Source: Rhodobacter sp. TJ_12
GTDB taxonomy: Bacteria; Pseudomonadota; Alphaproteobacteria; Rhodobacterales; Rhodobacteraceae
Length of the DNA: 64,000 nt
Direction: 5' to 3'
Assembly: GCF_020023995.1 (NCBI RefSeq)
Contig: NZ_NRRD01000012.1
Coordinates: 35,619-99,618 of the forward strand
Part shown: positions 37,737 to 49,500 of the stretch, one piece after another
Position numbering within the stretch: position 1 is the stretch's first letter
How the letters are laid out: every line of letters begins with the position of its first letter
Made by a program: the position numbers and the translations under genes
The notes under the pieces: generated by a model
Seen by the model: only the letters and a program-made list of their open reading frames with translations
The model's database searches: none
Told to the model about the DNA's origin: nothing

Positions 37737-39071
37737 TCAGAGTTCGTCCAGCGCTTCGATCGCTTTTTCAAGCTCTTCTTTGGTGACTTCTTTTTCGGTC
37801 ACTTTCGCACCCGAAACGATGAAGTCGATCACTTTGTCTTCGAAGATCGGGGCGCGCAGTTGCTGCTGCATCTGCGGGTTTTTCTGCACGAATTCGAAGA
37901 AGGCGCGCTCTTGGCCCGGGTATTGACGCGCCGCGTTCATCACCGCTTGGGTCATTTCCGCATCGGTCACTTCGATTTTCTCGACCCGGCCCATTTCGGC
38001 CAGCACGAGGCCAAGCCGGACGCGGCGGGTGGCCAGCGCCTTATGCTCGTCGGTCGCCTCGATCTCGCCGTGGTCATGGCCGTGGTGATCGGGGTTTTCT
38101 TCGTGCCAAAGCTGGTGCGCGATCTGGTTGGCTTCGGCTTCCACCAGCGAGGGCGGCAGTTCGAAATCCATCTTGCCGTCCAGCGCGTCGAGCAGACCAC
38201 GCTTGAGCACCGCGCGCGCCGCGCCTTGATATTCCGATTCCAGACGCTCGCGCACTTGGGCTTTCAGCGCTTCCAGATCGTCGGCGCCGAATTTCTTGGC
38301 CAGCTCGTCATCGATTTCCGCCGCTTTCGGGGCTTTGACCGCATGGACGTGGCATTTGAAGGTGGCTTCTTTGCCCGCCAGATGTTCCGCGCCATACTCG
38401 GCCGGGAAGGTCACTTTGACTTCGACATCTTCGCCCGCTTTCGCGCCGACGAGTTGTTCTTCGAAGCCCGGGATGAAGGAGTTCGAGCCCAGCACCAGCG
38501 GATATTCTTCGCCTTTGCCGCCTTCGAACGGTTCGTCGCCCAAGAAGCCTTCGAAATCGATCACGACTTGGTCGCCGTCTTTCGCTTTCGAGCCTTTGCG
38601 GCGGTCTTCAAAGTTTTGCGCCGATTTGGCGAGGTTTTCGAGCGCCTCGGTCACGGCGGCGTCTTCGGCTTTCACGACAAGGCGTTCCAGCTCCAGTTCG
38701 CCCCGGTCAAAGCTCGGAATTTCCGGCAGCGCTTCGTAGGACACGTTGAACGTGGCATCGGTGCCCGGTTTCCACGCTTCGCCGTTGTCCATCTCGATTT
38801 TCGGCTCCATCGCCGGACGGTCGCCCGAGCTGGACAGAATTTCTTTCAGCGCGGCATCGACGCTTTCATTGAGCACATCGCCCAGCAGACGATCGCCGAA
38901 TTGCTTGCGCAGGATCGGCATCGGCACCTTGCCCTTGCGGAAGCCCTTGATCTCGACTTCGGGCTGCGCCTCGGCCAATTTCGCGGTGACTTTCGCCTCG
39001 AGCTCCTCGCCCGTCAGGGTGAAGGTGTAGCCGCGCTTGAGGCCTTCGTTGAGGGTCTGGGTGACCTGCAT
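37737..39071 (-). CDS. tig: Trigger factor
   Basis: Ribosome-associated chaperone and peptidyl-prolyl isomerase, 444 aa. The ribosome-binding N-terminal domain has the signature region [18 protein letters not shown] (the GFRxGKxP loop, near residue 43). The FKBP-type domain spans about 165-250 ([20 protein letters not shown]) and a helical C-terminal chaperone domain follows. AGAGGA sits upstream of the ATG at 39071, favouring it over the ATG two codons earlier. Confidence 0.96.
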   Translation of the reverse strand: MQVTQTLNEGLKRGYTFTLTGEELEAKVTAKLAEAQPEVEIKGFRKGKVPMPILRKQFGDRLLGDVLNESVDAALKEILSSSGDRPAMEPKIEMDNGEAWKPGTDATFNVSYEALPEIPSFDRGELELERLVVKAEDAAVTEALENLAKSAQNFEDRRKGSKAKDGDQVVIDFEGFLGDEPFEGGKGEEYPLVLGSNSFIPGFEEQLVGAKAGEDVEVKVTFPAEYGAEHLAGKEATFKCHVHAVKAPKAAEIDDELAKKFGADDLEALKAQVRERLESEYQGAARAVLKRGLLDALDGKMDFELPPSLVEAEANQIAHQLWHEENPDHHGHDHGEIEATDEHKALATRRVRLGLVLAEMGRVEKIEVTDAEMTQAVMNAARQYPGQERAFFEFVQKNPQMQQQLRAPIFEDKVIDFIVSGAKVTEKEVTKEELEKAIEALDEL

Positions 39072-39294
39072 GGACATTCCTCTGGTTCCGGCGCGCCGGA
39101 TGTGCGCGCGTGGCAAAAATTTCAGGGGCCCTTCTAGGCATTCGGCGCTTGGCTGGCAAGGCGAAACGGGGCGGAAAACGGGCGCTGTCGCGCGATTCTT
39201 TCCGCTTTACGGCCATTCTCTTGCCATCCTTCGCGCCACAATCCGCGACATTGAGCGGATCTATTGGAGCACGGGTGTGTATAAAGGAATTTCG

Positions 39295-39639
39295 ATGATT
39301 GCCGGCGCTTTGGTTTTGATTGGCGCCACGGTGGTGCTGGGCGGGCAGGATTGGCGCCCGAAACAGGTCGATTTCGCCGATTTGCCGAAACAGCCGAACC
39401 CGGTCGAATGCAAGCAGGTGGCGGTTGCTTTTGACCGCGAAATGAAGCGGGTGACCGATCTGGCGGCACAGGCCGCCGAGAAAGCCGCGCCCAGCGCGCG
39501 AGCGCGGTTCGTTTCGGCCGATACCGGCTTTGGCACCGAATCCAAGGCCGCAGGGCTTGGCCTGGGTGGGGTGCATATGCAGCTTAAAAAGCTGGAACGG
39601 GTGCGGAAGTATCTGGCGCGCAACTGCGGCGGGGCCTGA
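39295..39639 (+). CDS. Small hypothetical protein with N-terminal hydrophobic segment
   Basis: A 114-aa protein beginning MIAGALVLIGATVVLGGQDW, a likely membrane anchor or uncleaved signal, followed by a soluble region (KQPNPVECKQVAVAFDREMK) with two cysteines, one near the C-terminus. No family recognised. ATG 39295 follows AAAGGAA at suitable spacing. It is the last chromosomal gene before the tRNA-Leu scar of the island. Confidence 0.6.
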   Translation: MIAGALVLIGATVVLGGQDWRPKQVDFADLPKQPNPVECKQVAVAFDREMKRVTDLAAQAAEKAAPSARARFVSADTGFGTESKAAGLGLGGVHMQLKKLERVRKYLARNCGGA

Positions 39640-39697
39640 CCCGGCCCTACGCGGCGCCAAGCCCCCCTTTGCACCCCGGTTGGGGCCGCTTGGGGGC

Positions 39698-39754
39698 TGG
39701 TGCGGGTGAAGGGACTCGAACCCCCACGCCAAAGGCGCCAGAACCTAAATCTGG
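39698..39754 (-). other. Partial tRNA-Leu(UAG), 3' portion: probable attL of the island
   Basis: Reading the minus strand, the sequence gives a leucine anticodon arm (CCAGA-TTTAGGT-TCTGG, anticodon TAG), a short variable arm, the T arm with GGTTCGAGTCC, the 3' acceptor strand CACCCGC, discriminator A and encoded CCA. The D arm and 5' acceptor strand are absent: upstream of the anticodon stem the sequence becomes unrelated (GGATAATCA). This is what integration of an island into a tRNA-Leu gene leaves at the end away from the rebuilt tRNA. The crossover is probably within the anticodon arm. Confidence 0.85.
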
Positions 39755-40462
39755 TGATTATCCAATGAAAACAATGTTGATGCCCTAAAGGTTTGGCAGA
39801 ACATATCAAAAACGAATAGTGAAACTGCTAACCTAGTTTCTAGGAACATCCCTTGGCTTCTCCGGCATGTAGGCAGCTCGGGATCGCCCAAGTGGGCCGC
39901 TATAAATGGCTGGATTAGGTGGGGGAGTCGCCTTGAGAATATTACTTCAAAGCGAGTATCGCGGTGCTCCATATCAATGGGATTACCGAACGGTTCAGAA
40001 CCGGTCCGGAGCGTCGGAGTTGTCCCACATCTCCACGGCCCTCTTTCAAGAAAACGCAGGTTGAACGGGCGGCGCACGAAGGTATGCGCATCGGTTTTCG
40101 GATGGTCTACGAACTGGCCCTCTGACCGGGCAATACGTCGCGCGCTGTAAATGCAATGGCGCGTATTTGCTGCACTCAATGACACCGGCGGTGGAAAAGT
40201 CGGCGACATATGCGGCGGTGCCGTGTTCGATGCCTCCGACTTATCTTGGTGTCCATCCAGAGGGATCGGGTACGGTGCTCGAGACCTTTCAGGAGGGGGT
40301 GACGGTGCGGGCGGCGACCTTGACGCCTGCGTCCCGGCATGTACAAACTTTGCTCGGCAGAATCCTTTTTTCTTATGGGCTTAAAGCTTGTTTCCAGAGA
40401 ATGGGCAGACTTGTCCCATACCTGAGAATTTCTTTTGTTTCCCTTTGGTCATCGGGGCGAAC
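39755..40462. other. Gene-poor leader between attL and the defence block
   Basis: About 700 bases of lower-GC sequence. Several short open frames exist on both strands (for example 39745-40209 minus and 40167-40466 plus), but none shows a recognisable domain or a good ribosome site. The imperfect palindrome near 39986-40010 (CCGAACGGTT...AACCGGTCCGG) is the only structure noted. The promoter for druH should lie here; T-rich DNA at about 40360-40378 is a loose candidate. No regulator gene is seen. Confidence 0.4.
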
Positions 40463-43400
40463 ATGACATATGATGAACGTTTCTTTGCGTCACGTGGAGT
40501 GGAGGGAGCCGATGGCCGCCCGCTACACGGTTGGCGGATCTCCGACGTAGAAAAGGCCGAACTGAGGCGAAATCTCTTCGTGCGGGTCGCTTCCGGGCAG
40601 GTTCTCGAAAGCACGGCAAAATGGTTTGTGCTCTGGGCCGCCGAGCACATCAACCGAACCTACGCTAGAGGCGTGCTTTCCTGGGAGCTCGTTTTCGGAG
40701 GGCTTGGGGTGTCGGTCGACATGAAGCTGGCACACAACCTCACGCGGCTGGGCCTGAAAGCCTGGGGGAGGCCGTTGCGTCGCCGTCTATCGGACAATGC
40801 AGCGCTTTACCTGCAATCGCTCTTGGCAGAGGGAGGGCTTCCCGACGCGCTCCTGAGCCGCGAAAGCGGCTATCAAAAGGCGGTTTTGGCGGCGGTGGAG
40901 GAATTGGAACGCCACGGCGATGCCGATCTTGAAACGGCTCGGCGCATCGCTGATCGCACCTTGAACCGGCTGCCGGAGGTCTTCGGTCACACTGACTCGA
41001 GCTTGCTTCTGGCTGAACTTGCCTTGGCAATCGTCGAGTTGCGCCGCGCCCTGCCGTCCGAAATCGACGAGGGCGCGATCGAGCCTTGGCTTGATCGCGC
41101 CGTGCCAGGCTGGGCTGATCGTTTCCCGATCCGATTGTCGGACGCCGCGCGGGCGGCGATCTTGCGTCCGGCATTGCGGTGCGAAAGCACGCGTTCCGAA
41201 AGCATTGGGCCGCCGCTGCTGAGGGCTCTGCGGCCCCGCGCCGATGGTGCGGGCTGGCTCGGGATCATCAAGGCCACCGGAGGTTTCCTGCCAGAGGCGC
41301 TGATACCCGCTGCGGCTCGGGGGCAGATCCTGCGCTTGACCTCGGAACAGGGGTTGATCCTGCGCGCGCATCCCGAACCTAGCGGCTGGCGACTGGATCC
41401 GGTCGGTCGCAACTTCACAGTGATGCCGCTTGTCGAACCGGCAATCTTCACCGTCAACCTTGACGGAAGGGCGCTGTGCGATGTCGTGCTTGAGTCTGGT
41501 CTGCCCGAGCCCGAAGAGATCCTCAGCTATTGGGTTTCGGGCGAGGAGGGCGGCCTGAAGCCCGCGGCACAGCCGCGAACACGCTCGGATCGGATCTGGG
41601 TCTTGGCGCCTGAGGGGGTGACGTGCGAGCCGGACGCCGGCGTGACGATCCTAGGGTCTGCGGTGGCGCCCGATGGGCGGTTGTGGGAGCTTTCAGGCGT
41701 TGGTCAGATCGGGTTCGGGGATATCAGAACGAGCATCGCAACCGGTGCCGAAACCGATGCGCAGTCGTTGCAGATCCTGCCTTTTGGCGAGATTTTCCGG
41801 GGGTGGCGGGCTTTAGACAGACTGCCGGTCTATCAAGGTCGGATGCGTTACCTTGGGGCGGATCTGGGGCTTCCTTTGCGCGATCTTCAGGGGCAGATCC
41901 GCGAAACCCCGATGCGGCGCGTGCTTGGCGGGCGGATCGTGCAATGGCATCTCGGGGGAGACTTGTGCGCTGCATTGCGCTGTGTCGTTCTTCCGTCCGA
42001 TCTGCACATTGAGGCTCGGGAAGTTGCCCCTGGGGTGGTTGAGGCGCGGGCCAAGGGGTTGCCGGTCGGGTGGCGGATGAGCCTTGCCGCAGCGGGCGTG
42101 CAAACGCCGTTCGGAGCCGAGGCTCGGCTTGACGTCGGCGCGCGCGATCCCGGTGATATCGTGCTGACCCTGCATGACCCCGCCTCCGGCCTTTCGCTCG
42201 ATCTGGTTCGCGCCTGGCCCTCGCGTGCGCCACTGCTGATTTCGCCCGATGGGGAGCGGTTGCGGTCGAACCGGGTTTTGGCGCTGCGATCGATCCATGG
42301 TTGGCGTGGGGTGCTGCCCGAGCAAGGGGCGGCGGTGCAACTGCGTATCGCGAAGGCCGCGCACGCGATCGGCTTCGCTGAAGCGGGGCAGATCCGTCTG
42401 GCCAGCTACGGCGCGTTGCTGGGTCAGGCCCTGGCGATGACCGGGGCCGATGGCAAGGTCAATTTGCGGCTTGTTGCCGGGGTGGAAACCAACCGGCTCG
42501 AAATCGGGCGCTATGACTGGGAATTGCCGCGCGGCGATGCGCCGGACCTTGGCGCCGAGCCGTGTCGTCTTACGGCGCTCACGGTTGCGCCGCCCCATGA
42601 ATTGCGGGTGAAAGAGGTGGAGGGGCCGCTTGATCTCTCGGGTTGGTTGTCGGATGTGCCCGGGATCTGGTTTGTGCAGGGGCAATCCGCGCGCGGGGTG
42701 ATGCGGCCATTCCCCTGGTCGAGCGATCCCTTGCCGCGATCGACCCGCGAGGCCCGCATCGAAACCTATGTGGCGCAAATTCAGGGTCTCATGCGCCGGC
42801 CGACAGATCCGGGCTGGGGGGAGATCGAGGCGCTGATCCGGCTTGGCCGCGCGGGGGGAGATTGTGGCGCGCTCGATCAGGTCCAGGCGCTGGGAGCGGT
42901 GCCCGAATGCGCCGTTGCGCTGCTGTTGCGCACAAATACCCCGGCAGAAATCCTCGATCTGGAAACCGAAGCGCCGCTGTGGTGGCCCCTCACACCCGTT
43001 TCTGCCTGGAGATGGGCGGTGTTGCATCTGCGCGATCTGCTCATGCCCAAGCTTGAGGCCGCAGGATTTTCGGCCGCCGAGGCGAAAGAAATGTTTCTGA
43101 CCCGCCTGCGGCAGCAACTGGGCCACGTCGTCTCGCTGCGGCGGGAATTGAGCGGGCACGTGGCGCAGGCGCTTGGCGGGCTGGGACTGGCGCCCGAGGT
43201 GATCGGGCCTGATGGCAACGTGATTTCGCTTCGGGTGATGAATACGCCCGCGCTTTTGAAGCTGAGTGCTGCGGAATTGGTCGCCCGCTCTCCGATGATG
43301 CCGCAAGGCAGCGGCGGGTTGCATCCAGAACACCTGGTGGCACCAGAGGGTTTTTGCCCCGACGTGGCGCCGGCGCTCGAAGCGCCGCTGATCGTCGCAG

Positions 43401-43546
43401 AGGTGGCCGCCGGGCTTGCGAAGCACCCGGTGCCTGCCGACATTCTCGAACTTCTGGCGCTGCGCCTCGTCGATCCGGACTGGTTCGACACCGCATTGCC
43501 GTTGGCGATTCAGATTGCGCTCTCAAATCCGGGACAGCGGAAATGA
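40463..43546 (+). CDS. druH: DruH-like protein (type III Druantia candidate)
   Basis: A 1027-aa soluble protein without recognisable catalytic motifs, signal peptide or membrane spans. The N-terminal region (DGRPLHGWRISDVEKAEL, then FVLWAAEHINRTYARGVLSW) recalls the STY4851/ECs_5259-type proteins that I associate with DruH; this is from memory. The main support is context: a protein of about 1000 aa directly before a giant DEAH helicase with a DUF1998-like C-terminal region is the two-gene layout of type III Druantia. ATG 40463 is chosen over ATG 40388 because family-like sequence begins there. The stop overlaps the next start (ATGA, 43543-43546). It is strongly GC-rich (hand count 42841-42900: 44 of 60). 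Confidence 0.68.
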   Translation: MTYDERFFASRGVEGADGRPLHGWRISDVEKAELRRNLFVRVASGQVLESTAKWFVLWAAEHINRTYARGVLSWELVFGGLGVSVDMKLAHNLTRLGLKAWGRPLRRRLSDNAALYLQSLLAEGGLPDALLSRESGYQKAVLAAVEELERHGDADLETARRIADRTLNRLPEVFGHTDSSLLLAELALAIVELRRALPSEIDEGAIEPWLDRAVPGWADRFPIRLSDAARAAILRPALRCESTRSESIGPPLLRALRPRADGAGWLGIIKATGGFLPEALIPAAARGQILRLTSEQGLILRAHPEPSGWRLDPVGRNFTVMPLVEPAIFTVNLDGRALCDVVLESGLPEPEEILSYWVSGEEGGLKPAAQPRTRSDRIWVLAPEGVTCEPDAGVTILGSAVAPDGRLWELSGVGQIGFGDIRTSIATGAETDAQSLQILPFGEIFRGWRALDRLPVYQGRMRYLGADLGLPLRDLQGQIRETPMRRVLGGRIVQWHLGGDLCAALRCVVLPSDLHIEAREVAPGVVEARAKGLPVGWRMSLAAAGVQTPFGAEARLDVGARDPGDIVLTLHDPASGLSLDLVRAWPSRAPLLISPDGERLRSNRVLALRSIHGWRGVLPEQGAAVQLRIAKAAHAIGFAEAGQIRLASYGALLGQALAMTGADGKVNLRLVAGVETNRLEIGRYDWELPRGDAPDLGAEPCRLTALTVAPPHELRVKEVEGPLDLSGWLSDVPGIWFVQGQSARGVMRPFPWSSDPLPRSTREARIETYVAQIQGLMRRPTDPGWGEIEALIRLGRAGGDCGALDQVQALGAVPECAVALLLRTNTPAEILDLETEAPLWWPLTPVSAWRWAVLHLRDLLMPKLEAAGFSAAEAKEMFLTRLRQQLGHVVSLRRELSGHVAQALGGLGLAPEVIGPDGNVISLRVMNTPALLKLSAAELVARSPMMPQGSGGLHPEHLVAPEGFCPDVAPALEAPLIVAEVAAGLAKHPVPADILELLALRLVDPDWFDTALPLAIQIALSNPGQRK

Positions 43547-46500
43547 CCCTGACCAACTCCAATCTCGACCACGCCCTGTCGCGCATGGCCCGTCGCTCTG
43601 CCTCCGCCGTCGTCGCCAGGGCCCGCATGTCGAATACGGCGCTGAATTCGGTGCTGTTGCGTCGCCTCGCAATGGCGCCCGGGCACCCCGAGGCGCTTCT
43701 CGCGGCGCCGGTATTCGAGGCGGCAAAAGCCTGGAAACCGGGCGACAAGACCCTGGGCGAGCTTTCGGGCACCTTGCTCGAGCCGCAGTTGGTCGAGGCT
43801 TTGAGTGCAGGGCAGAAATATCTCCTGCCGAAGGAACGTCCGCCCTATTTCCATCAGTTGGAAGCCTGGCGCGCGGCACTCGAGGCGCAGAAATCCGTTC
43901 TGGTGACTTCGGGGACTGGTTCGGGCAAAACCGAATGCTTCCTGATCCCTTTGCTCAACGACATTCTCAAGCGCGTTCGGGTGGGGGCCGGGGTGCAGGC
44001 GATCCTGCTCTATCCGCTCAACGCGCTGATCGAGAGTCAGCGCGAGCGACTCTCGGACTGGGCCGAGGGTCTGGGCGGGCGGGTTAAATTCGCCCTTTAC
44101 AATGGCGACACGCCCGAGACGGCCTTCAAGGCAGGACACCCCTCGACGCGCGTCGAACTGAAAAACCGCAAGGACATCCGGGAAAATCCGCCCGACATTC
44201 TGGTGACCAACATCACGATGCTGGAATACCTGCTGTTGCGCGCGCAGGATCGGGCGATCCTCGAGGCCTCGCAGGGGGCCTTGCGCTGGATCGTCCTGGA
44301 CGAGGCGCATTCCTATGTCGGCTCGCAGGCCGCCGAGATGGCGCTGCTGTTGCGCCGGGTCCGGGCGGCTTTCGGCGTCGCGCCAGAGGATGTGCGGTTG
44401 ATGGCCACCTCGGCGACGATCGGGGGTGAGGAGAACGCGCTTGAAAAGCTGACCGATTTCACTGCGGCTCTGGCCGGGGTTGGCCGCGACCGGGTCGCCG
44501 TGATCGAGGGGGTCGAAGAAGACCCGCAATTGCCGATGCCGGGTCCGGATGGGCCGCTTGACCCCGCTGCCCTTGCCGCGATGACGCCGTCAGAGCTTTG
44601 GTCCGCGCTTTCACCGCATCCGCGGATTCAGGCGCTGCATCGGGCGTTGAACGCCGGTCCGTGCAGCTTGATACAGATTGCGGGGGTGCTCTTTGCCGAT
44701 CCGGGTCGCACTGAAGCGGCACAACAGGTGCTTGATGCCGTGGCGCGGGCCGAGGGCAACGGTCGCGCGCTCTTGGCGTGGCGGGCGCATCTGTTCCATC
44801 GCGCGCAAGGCGGCGTTTATGCCTGTGTCGATCCGGCCTGCCCGCATCGCGATGCAGAACTGATCGCCCCCGAAAGCGGCTGGAGCTTCGGCGCGGTTTA
44901 CACCGCTCCGCGGCCGCTGTGTCGCTGCGGAGCGCCTGTTTTCGAGGTGGTAGCTTGTGGTGGCTGCGGCGCGATGCATCTGCAGGCGCGGCTCATCTCT
45001 GGCGCTCAAGCCCGCCTCGAAACCCCCGATCCGGTCGAGGGAGATGACTTCGCGCTTGATGCCGAACCCGAAGAAGATGCGGCCGAGGGCGCGTCATCTA
45101 TGGTGCTTCTGGCTGGTCCGCAGGGCAAGGGGCGATGCGTCCATCTGGAAAAGACCACCGGGCTCATCTTCGACAACGCGCCGCCTGAAGGCACGATGTC
45201 ATGGCCGGTGACGCTGGTCGAAGAACCTGCAACACGCGCATGTTGCGATCAGGCTGACGAAGCGCGTCTGCAAGAAATGCGCTTCGGGCCGGCGTTTTTC
45301 ATGGGCAATGCCTTGCCGCAGGCACTTGAGGACCTGGCCGCGCCGGAGGATCGTTCGGGTCTGCCTTCGGGCGGTCGGCGCGCGATCAGCTTTTCCGACA
45401 GCCGTCAGGGTGTGGCACGGTTGGCGGCGAAACTGCAGCAGGAGGCCGAGCGCAGCCTGACGCGCGCCTTCCTTTATCATGCGGTGCAAGAGGGTGGGGC
45501 CGCGGCCGATCCGCACCAACTGGCCGAACTTGATGCGAAGATCGCCAAGCTGAAAGCTGTCGATGCCGAGATGTTCGCACGCGAGATCGCCGATGCCGAA
45601 GGCAAGCGCGCCGAGATGACGGGCGATGCCGGGGCGGTGGTGCGTTGGGCCGATCTGGTCGCCCGCTTTGCCGCGCATCACGAGCTGTGCAATTTCGCCG
45701 GAGAGGTCTGGCGTCGGCGCAAGCTTGGCGGGCGGATGGGCGATAACTCTGCGGATCTGGCGCAGATGTTCTTGCTGCGCGAACTGTTCCGCCGCCCGAA
45801 GGTGCAAAACAACCCCGAGACGATGGGCCTTGTGCAACTCGTGTTTCCCGAGCTCGATGCCGCGGCGCTGAATGATCCGGTGCCGGGGGCACTTGCGTGC
45901 GCCGGTGTCGACGCTGCGGGGTGGCTAGGGCTTGCCCGCGCCGCGATCGACTTCGTGTTTCGGGATAATCTCGCTTCGCATATTCCCGAATGGATGGTGC
46001 CTATCGTCTCGCCGCGCTTTGGCAAGCTCAACATGATCGCCGCGCCCGAGTTGCGCTTCGAGGACCGCCCGAACAACACCCGTGGCTGGCCTGGCCCGGT
46101 CTGGAAGAGCCGTCCGATGCGGCTGCAATCGATGGTCTATAACCTGATCGCTGGTGACCCCGCCAATCCGCAACATCAAGATCTCGCGGGAGAGGTGCTT
46201 GAAAAACTGTGGAACTTGCTCAAGCGCACGGTTCTGGTAAGTGCCGGGCCCGGGGTCTACCAGCTTGATTTTGCGAAAGCCGCCGTCACGCGCCTCGACG
46301 CGGCCTGGCTTTGCCCGGTGACGCGGCGCCCCTTCGGCTATTCGGTGGCCGGGCGAAGCCCGTTCGACTGCAAGCGCAAGATGGACAAGGTGATCTTTCC
46401 GCGTCTGCCTGTGGCCCGGGCGGTCGGGGTGACGACCGACGAGCGGCTAGCCCTGTCGCATTGGTGCGAGACCGACCCGGAGGTGGCTGAATTGCGTCGC

Positions 46501-49500
46501 CGCGGGCTTTGGAGCGATATGACCGACCGCGTTGCCGCCTATCCGGCGTTTCTGCGCGCGCAGGAGCATTCGGCGCAGATTGAACGACCTGTTCTGAAAA
46601 CCTATGAAGACCGGTTCAATGCCGGTGAAATCAACCTGCTGAATTGCTCGACGACGATGGAAATGGGCGTCGATCTGGCAGCGGTGCAGCTGGTGGTCAA
46701 TGCCAACGTGCCGCCCGCGCTCTCGAACTATCGCCAGCGCGTCGGGCGCGCTGGCCGGCGGCGCGAGCCTTGGGCCTTTGGATTGACCTTCTGTCGCGAT
46801 CTGCCGCTCGATCGCCAGGCCTTTCTGAAGCCGGCCGCCTTCCTGACCCGCAAGATCGCAGCGCCGAAGGTCTGGTTTGACAGCGCGCCGCTCGTGCAGC
46901 GCCATGTCAATGCCGCGCTGATCGGGCGGTGGCTGGCCGAAGATGGCGGGATGAAGATCAAGGCCAACACCGGGTCGTTCCTCGGCCTGCCGGGCTCCAT
47001 CGAGAACGCGACGCCCACAGAGGCACCCGTCGATCAGTTCTTGCGCGCTCTTGCCGGAGAGTGGGGCAGGGGAGCGGCGCTTGCAGCGGCTCTGCGCGAT
47101 CTGGTGCGAGGAACCGCGCTCGAAGCGGTGACGCCCGCCACGCTGGTGGCACAGACCGCCGCCGCGATGGAGCGCCTGACGGTGAGTTGGCGCCAGGAAT
47201 ATGCCGCTCTTCTCGATCGCAGCCTTGGTGCCGATGAAGACACCGCCAAAGCTTTCGAATTCCGTGCGCGGCGCATGGCCGGTGAATTCCTGCTGGGCGA
47301 TCTTGCGCGGCGTGGTTTCACTCCGGCCTATGGCTTTGCCACCGATGTCGTCAGTTTCGATCCGCTGGTTTCTGGTCGCTCCGATGTCGATACCGAGATC
47401 AGTTTCAATGCCCGCGGCGGTGCCTCGCGCGAATTGCATCAGGCGATCCGCGAATATGCCCCGGGGTCAGAGGTGGTGATCGATGGTCTCGTCTATCAAA
47501 GCGAGGGGGTGAGACCCGCGTGGGGGGGCGAGCAGGACAGCTCGAAACTCGAAGATTTTCAGGAGATGTGGGACTGCGGCACCTGCCATGCTTTCGGCGT
47601 TTCGGCGCTGGGGCGGCCCGAGACCTGCCCCGATTGCGGTTCGATCGCGATCACCGCGCGCAAGATCCTGCGCCCTGCCGGCTTCCTCACTGCAAAGGCG
47701 CCCCACACCGGATATGAAACCCTCGTCTTCAGCCCCTATGTCGCGCCACGTGTTTCGGCGCAGGGCGGCGATTGGGTCGCTCTGCCCGATCCGGCAGCAG
47801 GGCGCTATCGGCATGACGCCGCCGGGCTGGTGGTGACGCGCTCGAGCGGTCGTCTGGGCGGAGGCTTCGCGATCTGCCTTGAGTGCGGTCGTGCGGCGCC
47901 GATGGAGGAAGATGTGCAAGGGGTTGCTGCCCCTTTGCCCGAGAGTATTGGGCGGCATTTCCCGTTGGCGCGCAGCCGGTCGACCAGATTGACCTCTGAT
48001 GGTCATTGCCCCGGCGGATATACCCTGCCGAACCGGCTACAAAAGCACGTGCATCTGGCGCAGACCAGCCATACCGATGTGTTCGAATTGCAACTTCCGC
48101 CCCCCGCGACCGAGGCGCAGGCGCTGGCGCTTGCGGCTGCGCTGCGCGAGGTGCTTTGCGCGCGGCTGGGGGTCGAGATCCCCGAGATCGGTCTGACCAG
48201 CGGTCCCTCGGTCGGAGCCGATGCGACGCGACAGGTCTCGGCCTGGCTCATCGATCGCGCGGCCGGTGGTGCTGGTCTCGTGGCGCGTCTGCAGGAGGTG
48301 GATCTGTTCTCATCGGTGCTGGCGGAGGCGGAGCAACGTCTGGCTTGCCCCGAGGAGTGTGCGCATGGCTGCCCCTCGTGCATCTTGCAACCCGATCTGA
48401 GCCTGCGCGACATCCGGCTGGACCGGCGCGGCGCGCGCAGGCTTGCTGAGGCGCTCGTCTTGCGGCTGCAGATACCCGAGGCGTTGCGGGTGTTCGGCCC
48501 GCAGACCCGATCGCTTGGCGGTGCGCTGGTTCCCGCGATCGATCGACTTCGTCGTGGCGGCACTCTGGCAAAGGTCGTTTTCTGCCTGCATGGGATGCCC
48601 GACACATGGGATTTTCAGGGCTGGCCGATGCGGGCATCGCTGGCAATGCTGGCCTCGGCCGGAATTGCTGTCGAGTTGCGGTTGCCGAGCGGCGCATTGA
48701 CCCATGCGGGGTTCGATCTTTCGATCAAGCTGGCGCTGCACCGGATCGCGCAACATGTGCGGATATCTGCGGTCGAGACCGCACCGCATCTCGGGGGGCT
48801 GCCGGTCGTTTCGATGCTGGCCGATGCTGCCGGGGGCTGGCGCGGCGTCGCGGTTCAGGCCGCCGAAGAGGCGCAGACGAATGAGTGCTGGGCGATGGGC
48901 GGGCAGGGAACAGTCCTGATCGGGCCAATGGAGCCGCCGGCGCTGCTGTCCTCGCTCTCGATCGAAAAACTCTTCGAATTCGGCACCGGCAATGGTCGGG
49001 TGCTCACCCCCGAGGGCGATCTTGACGGCCCGGTCGCAGGCTTCGGGCGCAGGTTCTGGAACTGGATCGGCAAGACGGCGCTGCTGGAAGTGAGCGCGAT
49101 GAAAACCGTCGGGGTGACCGAGGTCAGTTATTCCGATCGCTATCTGTTGACACCGATCACGCTCAGCCTTTTGGCCGAGACGATCAAGGCGATGCCCGGT
49201 TTGGGAACCACGACGGTTCACATCGATCTTGCCCCGAATGGCGATCGCCGAAGCTTGCGGGATTTCCCCAAGATCTTCGAGAGTTACGACGATGATCTGA
49301 CCCGGCAGCAGACTTTGGCGGCGCTGTTGCCCAAGGCAAGGTTGCGGATGGCTGCGCGCAAGAGCGATCTGCCGCATCGCCGGGAACTGGCATTTGCGCT
49401 TGGCGATGGACGGCGCTATCGGTTGCTCTTCGATCAAGGCTTTGGGGGCATGCGCGCCGAGGGCCGTGACCTGCGCCACGATTTCCGTGCTCCGCCGGAG

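Noticed and set aside
39698..39754. Complete, functional tRNA-Leu gene
   Set aside because: The D arm and 5' acceptor strand are missing, so this copy cannot fold as a tRNA.
39745..40209. Minus-strand 154-codon frame at the island's left end
   Set aside because: Runs into the tRNA-Leu fragment and shows no recognised motif; treated as chance.
40167..40466. Short plus-strand frame upstream of druH
   Set aside because: No domain, no ribosome site, composition not gene-like; overlaps the probable promoter region.
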